Part shown: in pieces, positions 51,590 to 60,290 of the stretch
How the letters are laid out: each line of letters starts with the position of its first letter
Numbering within the stretch: position 1 is the stretch's first letter
Assembly (NCBI GenBank): GCA_017304475.1
Contig: JAFKKV010000027.1
Coordinates: 62,001 to 126,000 of the forward strand
Source of the DNA: Hyphomicrobiales bacterium
GTDB lineage: Bacteria; Pseudomonadota; Alphaproteobacteria; Rhizobiales; Phreatobacteraceae
Length of the DNA: 64,000 nt
Direction: 5' to 3'
Translations under genes and position numbers: made by a program
Notes under the pieces: model-generated
Database searches by the model: none
Seen by the model: only the letters and a program-made list of their open reading frames with translations
Told to the model about the DNA's origin: nothing

Positions 51590-51613
51590 AATCTACCTAA
51601 CGTATGTTAGATT
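51590..51613. promoter_or_regulatory. Nested palindrome in the carboxylase / dehydrogenase divergent promoter
   Basis: CTAAC-GTAT-GTTAG (51597-51610) lies inside outer arms AATCTA (51590) and TAGATT (51608-51613). It is in the 114-bp AT-richer gap between divergent genes. The TetR regulator at 56683 is the nearest candidate binder. It could coordinate both arms of the pathway. Confidence 0.7.
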
Positions 51614-51680
51614 AGTAAGTCGCGATCACGGCAGCCGTCAAGCGCCAGCGCGACCGAGACGGGAAAACAGGGGTCGCCCC

Positions 51681-52868
51681 ATGACGATGAATGCGCGCCG
51701 CACCGAAACCGCCGCGGCGATCGGCCGTTCCTCACCCTTCTTCGAGGAAGAGCACGACATGCTGCGCGACCAGGTCCGCCGCTTCGTCGAGGAGGAGATC
51801 AAGCCCCATGGCGAGGCCTGGGAGGCAGAAGGCTTCGTGCCGCGCGCCGTGCTCCGGCGCATGGGCGCCCTCGGCTTTTTCGGCATTCGTTATCCCGAGG
51901 CGCTCGGCGGCTCGGCCATGGATACGCGCGGCAGCGTAGTGCTGGCCGAGGAGCTCGGCCGCTCGACCTTTTCCGGCGTCGCCATCACCGCGCTCGTCCA
52001 TACCGACATGGCCTCGGTCCATGTCTTCAATGCCGGCAGCCGGGCGCAGCAGGACAAGTGGATGGGCCGGATCATCGCCGGCGAGACGATCTGCGCGGTG
52101 GCCGTCACCGAGCCCGATGCCGGTTCGGACGTGAAGGGCATCCGCACCACCGCGCGCCGCACGGCGGAAGGCTATGTGCTCAACGGCGCCAAGATGTTCA
52201 TCACCAACGGCGTCCATGGCGACCTCTATTGCGTCGCCGCCAAGACCGGCGATGTCGGCGGCGGTTCCAAGGCGGTCACCATGTTCCTGGTCGAAAAGGG
52301 CATGCCGGGCTTCCGGGTCGGCCGGGCGCTCGACAAGCATGGCTGGCGCTCGTCGGATACGGCCGAGCTCGTCTTCGAGGATTGCCTGGTGCCCCATGAC
52401 GCGGTGCTGGGCGAGGAGGGCCGCGGCTTCTACGCCATCATGAAGAACTTCCAGAACGAGCGCATCGTCATCGGCGCCATGGCCATGGGCGAGGCCCAGG
52501 CGGCCCTCGACCTGACGCTGGCCTATGTCAAGACGCGCAAGGCTTTCGGCCAGCCGCTCTGGGAGAAACAGGCGATCCGCCAGCGGCTCGCCATGCGGGC
52601 GGCCGAGGTCGAGGCAGGTCGCCAGCTCGTCTATTCCGCCGCCTGGCGCGACGCGCGCGGTGAGGACGTCACCCGTGAGGTCTCCATGCTCAAGGCCTAT
52701 TGCGGCGAGCTGGTCAACGCCGTGATGTATGACTGCGTGCAGTTCCACGGCGGCATGGGTTTCATGCGCGAGAGCGCCATCGAACGGATGGCGCGCGACG
52801 CCCGCGTCCAGGCCATCGGCGGCGGTGCCACCGAGGTCATGCTCGAAGAAGTCGCAAAGCGGCTTTAG
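51681..52868 (+). CDS. Acyl-CoA dehydrogenase, isovaleryl/citronellyl-CoA type
   Basis: A 395-residue FAD enzyme (ETICAVAVTEPDAGSDVKGIRTTA, GWRSSDTAELVFEDCLVP, QFHGGMGFMRESAIERMARDARVQAIGGGATEV). The usual late catalytic Glu (YEGTSE) is replaced by Gly in IGGGATEV, while Glu260 sits in FQNERIVIG, the position used by isovaleryl-CoA dehydrogenase. A branched or long acyl-CoA substrate is therefore likely. Start ATG 51681 (51687 also possible). Electrons would go to ETF. Confidence 0.92.
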   Translation: MTMNARRTETAAAIGRSSPFFEEEHDMLRDQVRRFVEEEIKPHGEAWEAEGFVPRAVLRRMGALGFFGIRYPEALGGSAMDTRGSVVLAEELGRSTFSGVAITALVHTDMASVHVFNAGSRAQQDKWMGRIIAGETICAVAVTEPDAGSDVKGIRTTARRTAEGYVLNGAKMFITNGVHGDLYCVAAKTGDVGGGSKAVTMFLVEKGMPGFRVGRALDKHGWRSSDTAELVFEDCLVPHDAVLGEEGRGFYAIMKNFQNERIVIGAMAMGEAQAALDLTLAYVKTRKAFGQPLWEKQAIRQRLAMRAAEVEAGRQLVYSAAWRDARGEDVTREVSMLKAYCGELVNAVMYDCVQFHGGMGFMRESAIERMARDARVQAIGGGATEVMLEEVAKRL

Positions 52869-52959
52869 GGGGTGATCGTTTCAGGTCGATGGGGAAGAGC
52901 TTTGCGGTCGTCCTTCGGGCTCGCGACGTCCCTCCAAGCGGAAGCTCGATGGAACCACC

Positions 52960-53113
52960 GACGTCACCCCCGGCGAGCGAAGCGAGGGAAGGGGGTCCAG
53001 GAGTTGCAGAGCTGTTTCCGCGACACCGCGAACTCTCTAAATGCATGCACGGACAGCGCCGCCTGTTGGCTCCTGGACCCCCTTCCCTCGCTTCGCTCGC
53101 CGGGGGTGACGTC
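52960..53113. repeat. Foldback repeat element, copy B
   Basis: The 341-bp gap 52869-53209 has no gene. Two perfect inverted arms of 42 bp (52960-53001 and 53072-53113) enclose a 70-bp loop. The arms begin GACGTCACCCCCGG. The loop and flanks resemble those of copy A (47321-47472) read on the other strand. The transcript could form a very long hairpin between the dehydrogenase and the oxidoreductase gene. Confidence 0.85.
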
Positions 53114-53209
53114 GGGGTTCTCGCGAGTCTCCGAACAAGACCCTGCGAGCCTCAATACCGCCTCGCCGACCCCATTCGAGACCATCAGGCCCGAGAGAGA
53201 ACCATCGCC

Positions 53210-56200
53210 ATGGATGGACCCGCAGCCACCGGCCCCGTCACGCTCGACGACAAATATACCGCCGACCAAGGCCGCATCTACCTGACCGGCGTGCAGGCCC
53301 TGGTGCGCCTGCCGCTCGCTCAGCGGCGGCGTGACCGGGCCGCCGGCCTGAACACGGCCGGCTTCATCTCCGGCTATCGCGGCTCGCCGCTCGGCACCTA
53401 TGACCGCGAGCTATGGGCCGCCAAGCGCCATCTGGCCAAAGAGGACGTGGTCTTCCAGCCTGGCCTCAACGAGGACCTGGCCGCCACCAGCGTCTGGGGC
53501 AGCCAGCAGGTAGGGCTTTCGGAGGGGGCGAAACACGACGGCGTCTTCGCCATCTGGTACGCCAAGAGCCCGGGCGTCGACCGCTCCGGCGACGTGCTGA
53601 AACACGCCAACGCCGCCGGCACCGCGCCGTCGGGCGGTGTGCTGGCGATCGCCGGCGACGACCATGCCTGCAAGTCGGCGAGCCTGCCCTCGCAATCCGA
53701 CTATGGCTTTCTCGATGCCTCCATTCCCGTGTTGCATCCGGCCAATGTCGCCGAGGTCCTGCGCTTCGGCCTGATCGGCCTCGCCATGTCCAGGGCGACC
53801 GGTCTGTGGGTTGGCATGAAGGCGCTGGCCGATACGATGGACTCGGCCGCCGCGATCGATCTCGCCGACGTGACGCCCGCGATCGTCACGCCCGCGGGTC
53901 TACCGTCCGACGTGTCGATCCGCTGGCCGGATTCGCCGCTCGAACAGGAGCGCCGGCTGTTCGACCTCAGGCTGCCGGCGGCCATCGCCTTCGGCCGCGC
54001 CAACGGCCTCAACCGCGTGCTGGCCGATCCCGGGCCCGGCCGGCGCCGGCTGACCATCCTGGCGGTCGGCAAGTCGCGGCTCGATGTCGAGCAGGCGCTC
54101 GATCTGCTTGGCCTCGACCTGACGCGGCTCGCCGATCTCGGCATCGGCCTCGCCGCCATCGGCATGCCCTGGCCGCTCGACCCGGACTTCATCCGCGACG
54201 TCGCGGCCGGCGCCGAGGAGGTGCTCGTTGTCGAGGAGAAGCGGCCTCTGGTCGAGGACCAGGTCGCCCGCACCTTGCTGACGCTCGAAGCCGGCCTGAG
54301 GCCGCGCCTCGCCGGCAAGATCGATGGCGAGGGCAAGCCGCTCTTGTCGCCGCGCGCCGCCTTCACCGCCGACCACCTGGCGCGCGTCATCGGCGGCCGG
54401 TTCGCCCGGCTCGGCGGCGCGCTGGCCGAGCGCATCGCGCCCGCCATGGCGCGGCTCGGTGCGGGACCGGCGGCGGCCGAGCCGGCTTTGGCCAAAAGGC
54501 TGCCCTATTTCTGTTCGGGCTGTCCGCACAACCGCTCCACCGTGGTGCCCGCGGGCAGCCGGGCGCTTGCCGGCATCGGCTGCCACTACATGGCGCAGTG
54601 GATGGACCGGGACACGTCGACCTTCACCCAGATGGGCGGCGAGGGCTCGAGCTGGATCGGCCAGGCGCCGTTCACCGAGACCCAGCATGTCTTCGTCAAT
54701 CTCGGCGACGGCACCTATGCCCATTCGGGTCTGCTGGCGATCCGCGCGGCGATCGCGGCCGGCGTCACCATCACCTACAAGCTGCTCTACAACGATGCCG
54801 TCGCCATGACCGGCGGCCAGACCGCCGAAGGCGGCTTCACCGTGGCGCAGATCGCCCGCCAACTGAGCGCCGAGGGCATCGGCCAGATCCGCATCGTCGC
54901 CGAGGAGCCGGAGCGTCACCGGGGCGAGGCCATGCCTGTTGGCGTGACCATCGATCCGCGCGACCGGCTGGAGGAGATCCAGCGCGAATTGCGCGGCGTG
55001 AAGGGCGTCTCGGTGCTGATCTACGATCAGGTCTGCGCCGCCGAGAAGCGTCGCCGCCGCAAGCGCGGGCTGATGCCCGATGCCGGCCGGCGGGTCGTCA
55101 TCAACGAAGCGGTCTGCGAGGGCTGCGGCGATTGCGGCAAGAAGTCCAACTGCGTCTCGATCGTGCCGCTGGAAACCGAGTTCGGCCGCAAGCGGCGGAT
55201 CGACCAGACCAGTTGCAACCAGGATGCGACCTGCGTCGAGGGCTTCTGTCCGAGCTTCGTCACCATCGAGGGCGGTAGGCCCAGGAAACCCGAGGCGGCA
55301 ACCGCGAAACCGCCTGAGGTCCCGGCGCCGGCTCTCGATCTCGGCCGGCCGGCGCGGCTCGTCGTCGGCGGCATCGGCGGCACCGGCATCGTCACCATTG
55401 GCGCGATCATCGGCATGGCCGCCCATCTCGACGGCCGCGGCGTCTCGGTCATGGACCAGATCGGGCTTGCCCAGAAGGGCGGCGAGGTGACCACCCATAT
55501 CCGCCTGACCGGCCCTGCCGAAACCGGCCCGGTCAGGCTTGCGCGCGGCGAGGCGGAGACGCTGATCGGCTGCGATCTGGCCGTCGCCTCAAGCCCGGAG
55601 GTTCTGCCGCTCATCGCGGCCGACGCGCTCGCCATCGTCAACGACCATGTCGTGATGACCGGCGACTTCGCCGCCAAGCCGGATCTGGTCTTTCCGGGCG
55701 AATTGATGAAGCGGCGGCTGGCGGCTCGGGGCGAGACGATCTTCGCCGACCTCTCGACGCTCGCGACGGCGCTGCTCGGCGATGCCGTCGGTGCGAACAT
55801 GATGGCGCTCGGCCTTGCCTGGCAGAAAGGCAGGGTGCCGGTGAGCGAAGCCGCGCTCCTCAAGGCGATCGAGCTCAACGGCGCGTCGGTCGCCATGAAC
55901 AAGGCCGCCTTTGCCTGGGGCAGGGCGCTCGGTTTCGACCGGACGATGGTCGAAACCCACCTGCCACGCAGCGCGCGAACGGAGGTCGCGGCCGATCTCG
56001 ACGGGATGGTGGCGATCAGGGCGGCCGCGCTGGTCGTCTATCAGGACGAGGCGCTGGCCGCCCGCTTCCGCGCCCTGGTGGTCATGACGGCATCGGCCGA
56101 GGCCCGCGCCGTGCCGGGATCGACGCGGCTCGCCGAGGCCGTGGCGAAGAGCTTCCACAAGCTGCTCGCCTACAAGGACGAATATGAGGTTGCCCGGCTG

Positions 56201-56653
56201 CACGTCGAAACCGGCTTCCTCGACCGGCTGGCGCGCGAGTTCGATGGCGGCCGTGTCGCCTTTCACCTCGCGCCGCCCTTGTTTGCCCGGCGCGATCCGG
56301 TCACCGGCGAACCGCGCAAGATGCGTTTCGGCCCCTGGATGATTCCGGCCTTCCGGCTGCTCGCCCGGCTGAAAGGCCTGCGCGGCAGCTTCGCCGATCC
56401 CTTCGGCCGAACCGCCGAGCGGCGCATGGAACGCCGGCTGATCGAGGACTACGAGACGCTGATCCGCAGCCGGCTGCTGCCGGAGCTGACATCGGGCAAT
56501 CACGCGCTGGCGCTGGAGATCGCCGGGCTGCCGCTGTCGATCCGGGGCTTCGGTCACGTCAAGGCTTCAGCGGAAAGACAGGCGGCGGCGCGCCTGGAGG
56601 ACCTGCTCGATCGCTGGCCCGGGCTCTCGACAGCGAGCGTCGCCGCGGAATAG
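53210..56653 (+). CDS. Indolepyruvate:ferredoxin oxidoreductase, fused alpha-beta
   Basis: An 1147-residue one-chain 2-oxoacid:ferredoxin oxidoreductase. The N-terminal half has the pyrimidine domain (FISGYRGSPLGTYD) and the TPP domain (FCSGCPHNRST, NLGDGTYAHSG with the Mg-TPP GDG motif). A Cys-rich Fe-S region follows (CEGCGDCGKKSNC, later CNQDATC and CVEGFC), then the gamma/beta-type domain (VGGIGGTGIVTIGAIIGMAA). It converts aryl- or branched 2-oxoacids to acyl-CoA. Start ATG 53210 gives the usual length; the frame upstream runs through the foldback repeat. Confidence 0.93.
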   Translation: MDGPAATGPVTLDDKYTADQGRIYLTGVQALVRLPLAQRRRDRAAGLNTAGFISGYRGSPLGTYDRELWAAKRHLAKEDVVFQPGLNEDLAATSVWGSQQVGLSEGAKHDGVFAIWYAKSPGVDRSGDVLKHANAAGTAPSGGVLAIAGDDHACKSASLPSQSDYGFLDASIPVLHPANVAEVLRFGLIGLAMSRATGLWVGMKALADTMDSAAAIDLADVTPAIVTPAGLPSDVSIRWPDSPLEQERRLFDLRLPAAIAFGRANGLNRVLADPGPGRRRLTILAVGKSRLDVEQALDLLGLDLTRLADLGIGLAAIGMPWPLDPDFIRDVAAGAEEVLVVEEKRPLVEDQVARTLLTLEAGLRPRLAGKIDGEGKPLLSPRAAFTADHLARVIGGRFARLGGALAERIAPAMARLGAGPAAAEPALAKRLPYFCSGCPHNRSTVVPAGSRALAGIGCHYMAQWMDRDTSTFTQMGGEGSSWIGQAPFTETQHVFVNLGDGTYAHSGLLAIRAAIAAGVTITYKLLYNDAVAMTGGQTAEGGFTVAQIARQLSAEGIGQIRIVAEEPERHRGEAMPVGVTIDPRDRLEEIQRELRGVKGVSVLIYDQVCAAEKRRRRKRGLMPDAGRRVVINEAVCEGCGDCGKKSNCVSIVPLETEFGRKRRIDQTSCNQDATCVEGFCPSFVTIEGGRPRKPEAATAKPPEVPAPALDLGRPARLVVGGIGGTGIVTIGAIIGMAAHLDGRGVSVMDQIGLAQKGGEVTTHIRLTGPAETGPVRLARGEAETLIGCDLAVASSPEVLPLIAADALAIVNDHVVMTGDFAAKPDLVFPGELMKRRLAARGETIFADLSTLATALLGDAVGANMMALGLAWQKGRVPVSEAALLKAIELNGASVAMNKAAFAWGRALGFDRTMVETHLPRSARTEVAADLDGMVAIRAAALVVYQDEALAARFRALVVMTASAEARAVPGSTRLAEAVAKSFHKLLAYKDEYEVARLHVETGFLDRLAREFDGGRVAFHLAPPLFARRDPVTGEPRKMRFGPWMIPAFRLLARLKGLRGSFADPFGRTAERRMERRLIEDYETLIRSRLLPELTSGNHALALEIAGLPLSIRGFGHVKASAERQAAARLEDLLDRWPGLSTASVAAE

Positions 56654-56682
56654 GAGGGGCCGTGGCGCGCCAAGGAGGCACT

Positions 56683-57312
56683 ATGACGGAGACGATCACC
56701 CGGGACCTGCGCCCGCGTCCGCGGGCCGAAGAGCGGCCGCCGAAGCGGGCCGAGGCCTCGCGCCAGCAGATCCTCGACGTCGCCGCCAGCCTGTTCCGCG
56801 CCCGCGGCTATACCGAGACCTCGTTGCGCGACATCGGCGCCCAGGTCGGCATGAAGGCCGGAAGCCTCTATTACCACTTCGCCTCGAAAGAGGAGCTGGC
56901 CGCCGAGGTGCTGCGCATCGGCGTGCAGCGCGTCCATGAGGCCGTGGCGTCAGCGGTCGCCGGGCTCGGCCCGGAGGCGCCGATGAAGGCGCGCATCGAG
57001 GCTGCGATCGCGGCCCATCTCGAAACCCTGCTGGTCGAGAGCGATTATACCTCGGCCCATATCCGCTGCTTTCCCTATGTGCCGCCGAGCCTGAAGACCG
57101 AGCTCAGCCAGGCCCGGCGCGACTATGAGACGGTGTGGCGCGGCCTGCTCGACGAGGCCTCGGCGGCGAAGGCGCTGGCCCCGGGCATCGATCCCGAGGT
57201 TGCCCGGCTCGCCATTCTCGGCGCGCTCAACTGGTCGCTCGAATGGTTCGATCCGGCGCGTGGCCGGCCGGAAGAGCTGATCCGGACGATGGTGGCGGCC
57301 TTCACCCGCTGA
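56683..57312 (+). CDS. TetR-family transcriptional regulator
   Basis: A 209-residue regulator with a TetR HTH (ILDVAASLFRARGYTETSLRDIGAQVGMKAGSLYYHF, shown here in pieces: RGYTETSLRDI and AGSLYYHFASK). ATG 56683 is preceded by AAGGAGG. It is 29 bp after the oxidoreductase gene and probably cotranscribed. A likely regulator of the acyl-CoA block, sensing an acyl-CoA, by analogy with other TetR regulators of such clusters. Confidence 0.9.
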   Translation: MTETITRDLRPRPRAEERPPKRAEASRQQILDVAASLFRARGYTETSLRDIGAQVGMKAGSLYYHFASKEELAAEVLRIGVQRVHEAVASAVAGLGPEAPMKARIEAAIAAHLETLLVESDYTSAHIRCFPYVPPSLKTELSQARRDYETVWRGLLDEASAAKALAPGIDPEVARLAILGALNWSLEWFDPARGRPEELIRTMVAAFTR

Positions 57313-57323
57313 CCGCGCGGTCC

Positions 57324-58277
57324 TCAGCCCCGCGGCACCGGATTGACCACCGGACGCCCGGCGAAGAAGGCCTCGAGATTGGCCAGGATCATGTCCTCCT
57401 GGGCCTCGCGCGCGGAAACGCTGGCCGAGGCGATATGCGGGGTCAGCACCGCGCGCGGCGAGGCCTTGAGCCGCTCGGGCACGTCCGGCTCGGCCTCGAA
57501 GACATCCAGGCCGGCGCCGGCAATGGTGCCGTTTTCCAGGGCCTCGATCAGAGCCTCCGTATCGACCGCCATGCCGCGCGAAATATTGATCAGGTGGCCA
57601 TGGGCGCCGAGCGCGGCCAGCACTTCGCGATTGACCGCGTGGCGATTGGAGGCGTCGGCGCGCGCCGCGACGACCAGGATGTCGGCCCATTCGGCCAGCG
57701 CCAGCAGGCTCGGCTTGAACGCATAGGCAAGCGCCGGGCGTTCGGTGCGGCTGTGATAGGCGATCTCCATCTCGAAGGCCGCGGCGCGCGCCGCCACCTT
57801 GCTGCCGCTGGCGCCATAGCCGTAAATGCCGAGCCTGGCGCCGGTCAGGCCGGGCACCGAGGGCATGCGTTCGGCGGCATTGCCGCGCCAGCGGCCGTCC
57901 CGGACGAAGCGGTCGGCCTGCAGGATCTGGCGGGTCGACGCGATGACCAGGCCCATGGCGAAATCGGCGACGCTGGAGGCATTGGCGCCCGGGCTGTGGG
58001 TCACCGCGAGCCCGCGCGCCGCCGCCTCGGCGAGGTCGACGCCCTCGTAGCCTGTGCCGAAATAGGCGACGAGGCCGAGTTTCGGCAGGGCATCGAGCAG
58101 CGCCCGGTCGGTCTTCATCGTGCCCATGGTGAGCAAAGCGCGTGCCTCATGGCCGCCGGCCGGAACCATCTCCGCTGCCGAACGCTCCATCGGGCCATGG
58201 ACCTCGTAACGCTCCCTGAGCAGCCGGGTCAGGCGCTCGGGGAAATTGCAGGCGAGCAGGATCGAGGGCTTGGACAA
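57324..58277 (-). CDS. D-2-hydroxyacid dehydrogenase (glyoxylate/hydroxypyruvate reductase type)
   Basis: A 317-residue NAD(P)-dependent enzyme: GANASSVADFAMGLVIASTRQI, Rossmann GIYGYGASGSKVAARA, INISRGMAVDTEALIEALE (catalytic Arg region) and LTPHIASAS (catalytic His). The TTG start at 58277 is chosen because GGAGCC lies upstream and the family N-terminus (SKPSILLAC) begins there. It converges with the TetR gene. Substrate probably a short 2-oxoacid. Confidence 0.88.
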   Translation of the reverse strand: MSKPSILLACNFPERLTRLLRERYEVHGPMERSAAEMVPAGGHEARALLTMGTMKTDRALLDALPKLGLVAYFGTGYEGVDLAEAAARGLAVTHSPGANASSVADFAMGLVIASTRQILQADRFVRDGRWRGNAAERMPSVPGLTGARLGIYGYGASGSKVAARAAAFEMEIAYHSRTERPALAYAFKPSLLALAEWADILVVAARADASNRHAVNREVLAALGAHGHLINISRGMAVDTEALIEALENGTIAGAGLDVFEAEPDVPERLKASPRAVLTPHIASASVSAREAQEDMILANLEAFFAGRPVVNPVPRG

Positions 58278-58616
58278 GGCGCGGCTCCATCGGCAATGGC
58301 GCGCAGGAAGCACGGAAGGGCGCGGCCGGGCCAGGGCTTGCGCGCATCGCTGTCCGTGTTTCGGCGCATCGGTCTTGCGGCACCGAACTCGAGCGCCCGC
58401 CGAACTGGTCGGCAGCGCGCGTTTCGAGCGGGACAAACGACCCCGGAGCACACAGTTGGGCTGGCATGTCCTTGCCCCGGCCGACAGGCGGTGTCGATCT
58501 CGTCGCCGTGCGGGAGCGGCGGCCGGTTTCCCCCATTGCGCGATCGCTGCCGACTCTCCAAGTTCCGCACCGCTCCTGTCGCCGCTCCAGGCGCGACGGA
58601 GGTCATCCGGCGCGGC
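58278..58616. other. Gene-free stretch upstream of the hydroxyacid dehydrogenase
   Basis: 339 bp with short open frames on both strands but no recognisable product, ribosome site or conserved motif. It should contain the promoter of the dehydrogenase. Base composition shifts to lower GC toward its right end, where the lipoprotein gene finishes. Confidence 0.5.
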
Positions 58617-59540
58617 TCAGCGAAACGTCGTTGTCACCAAGCCGAAAGCCTTGTCTAAAGCATTGACCTCGTCGACAAATGTCTTTGTCGATGCGACGAA
58701 TTGGTCGACGCTAAAATGATCCAGATTCGTATAGGCCTCGACGAGCCCATCAAGGGCTTTTCTCAGCGCGCTTACATCTGGAAGATTAGACCTCAGTTCG
58801 GCCTCACGCCGCTTTATCGTCAAGAGGCCCTCGGCGATGGCGAATTGTTCGGATCTGCTGACATCGCGATCCCGCAGTTTTTGCAGCCTCGCGAGATCAC
58901 ATTCTTGAAGTCCCTTGAAGAGGGCGGCCGCTTGGGCATTCATCGGCAAGATCGCGTCGCGCAGGTCTTTGGCGACAGCGTTGATCTTCCTCTTCATTCG
59001 CGGGCTGATCTGCAACAGAAGCCGGGTAATTCGCACATCCCGCTCAAGCTTGACCACCGCTCTGACGAGACCGGCGACGGCATTGATCTCGTTTGCCGGA
59101 AGAGCCACGCCCCCGACCTCCAGTGAAGCGATACTCGTCATGATAGCTGCCAGTTGCGTCGCGGCAGTTTCGCCCGGGCTGTCCTCCGTCGCCAGCCGGT
59201 CCAGAAGCGCCGAATATTCCTTCAGCAGCACGAGTGCTCGCCGACGGTCCCTCGCCATCTTTTCCTCATGATCGCGCACACTCGTGCCGTCATTGGTGCC
59301 TGCGCGGCATGTTCCTTCGCGCGGAAACAGGAATGCGTAGACTTCTTCCGAATAGGTTAGCTCGCGATTCAATGTTTCGATGCTGAGGAAGGCTTGATTG
59401 AACACCGAAATCGTCGATGTTGTTGCGGTTCGAACTGTAGAGACGTTCTGAACGACAGCGTTGCTGCAGCCCGTAACGCCAAGTAATGAGACGATGATTG
59501 CCGCGCGCGTGATTGAATGTGCGTTTCCGAACTCCGGCAT
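58617..59540 (-). CDS. Orphan helical lipoprotein
   Basis: A 307-residue exported protein. A short signal peptide ends in a lipobox (SLLGVTGC, lipid-accepting Cys25). The mature part is almost all alpha-helical and charged, with one further cysteine pair (CRAGT near residue 80, QECDL near 214), and no catalytic motif. No family recognised. Codon use is visibly more AT-rich than its neighbours, suggesting recent acquisition. Start ATG 59540; a TTG three codons upstream is possible. Confidence 0.72.
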   Translation of the reverse strand: MPEFGNAHSITRAAIIVSLLGVTGCSNAVVQNVSTVRTATTSTISVFNQAFLSIETLNRELTYSEEVYAFLFPREGTCRAGTNDGTSVRDHEEKMARDRRRALVLLKEYSALLDRLATEDSPGETAATQLAAIMTSIASLEVGGVALPANEINAVAGLVRAVVKLERDVRITRLLLQISPRMKRKINAVAKDLRDAILPMNAQAAALFKGLQECDLARLQKLRDRDVSRSEQFAIAEGLLTIKRREAELRSNLPDVSALRKALDGLVEAYTNLDHFSVDQFVASTKTFVDEVNALDKAFGLVTTTFR

Positions 59541-60290
59541 GTAGCGCAAAAGGGCCCCCTCAGGCTTTACGATATGGGCGGCTACCGTCTTTCTGTGCGG
59601 TAGGTGGAGCTAGTTGTGTTGTCGTGAAGGCGCGATTTAAAGTAGCGTTCCGGGGAAATCTGTGGAAAACGGACGACTACCGCCGCATTCCGAAAGGGAA
59701 TGTGTGGATTCGAGCCGGCGCCGTCCTCGCTTGCCTCGTTGGCTCGCTCTGGCCCCACTGGAGGGCATCTGCGCGCTGCTTGGGGCTTGCTCGGACGACT
59801 TGCAAACCACGTAGCGTCGTCACCCGCCGGTGGGGCGGTTGCACAGCCTCGCGAGGTCGTCCGGTGGTGACGAATGGATGGGTGGCTGGATCGAGGGCGC
59901 AGCGGGTTGTCTGCCTCGCCTCGCGCGGCACCGTTTCGAAGGCGGGCATTTCGACGCCCGTGCCGGCCCTCTGACAGTCGATTCCATTTTGCCCGTCGTT
60001 ATGCTTCATTGGGCATAACGCCGGGGTCGGCCAGGGAGGTCGACAGGCAAGTGACGGCCAAATGGGGGATCGAGCCCGACGTTGCCGCCCGAGGTGGCAT
60101 CTCTCACGAGGTCGGCGTGTGCCGTGCATCGCGAGAGGACGCTGCGAGCCTTGCGCTGGTGTCATCGCCGCCAAGCTCGGATGCGGTCCAACTGACCTGG
60201 CGCGCCTCTGGTACAGGCCCTCGCCATCGTTATGATCGCGCCGGGCGGAATTCTATATCTGTCGAAAATCATCTCCGGGAGACATGCATC
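59541..60290. other. Low-GC, gene-poor region
   Basis: 750 bp with no convincing gene. Small open frames exist on both strands but give Arg/Pro/Ser-rich or unordered translations. One clear structure is the inverted repeat CGTTATGC-N8-GCATAACG at 59997-60020. The right end (60240-60290) should hold the promoter of the aldehyde dehydrogenase. Confidence 0.5.

Noticed and set aside
59513-59974. Possible 153-residue gene in the AT-rich patch
   Set aside because: Starts inside the lipoprotein gene, no ribosome site, no domain, unordered composition.
59997-60020. loxP or integron attC site
   Set aside because: Arms are 8 bp, not 13, and the core does not match the attC consensus; only a generic recombinase-core layout remains.
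59677-60174. Possible 165-residue minus-strand gene in the AT-rich patch
   Set aside because: Arg/Pro/Thr-rich with no family resemblance and no ribosome site; it also spans the inverted repeat at 59997-60020.
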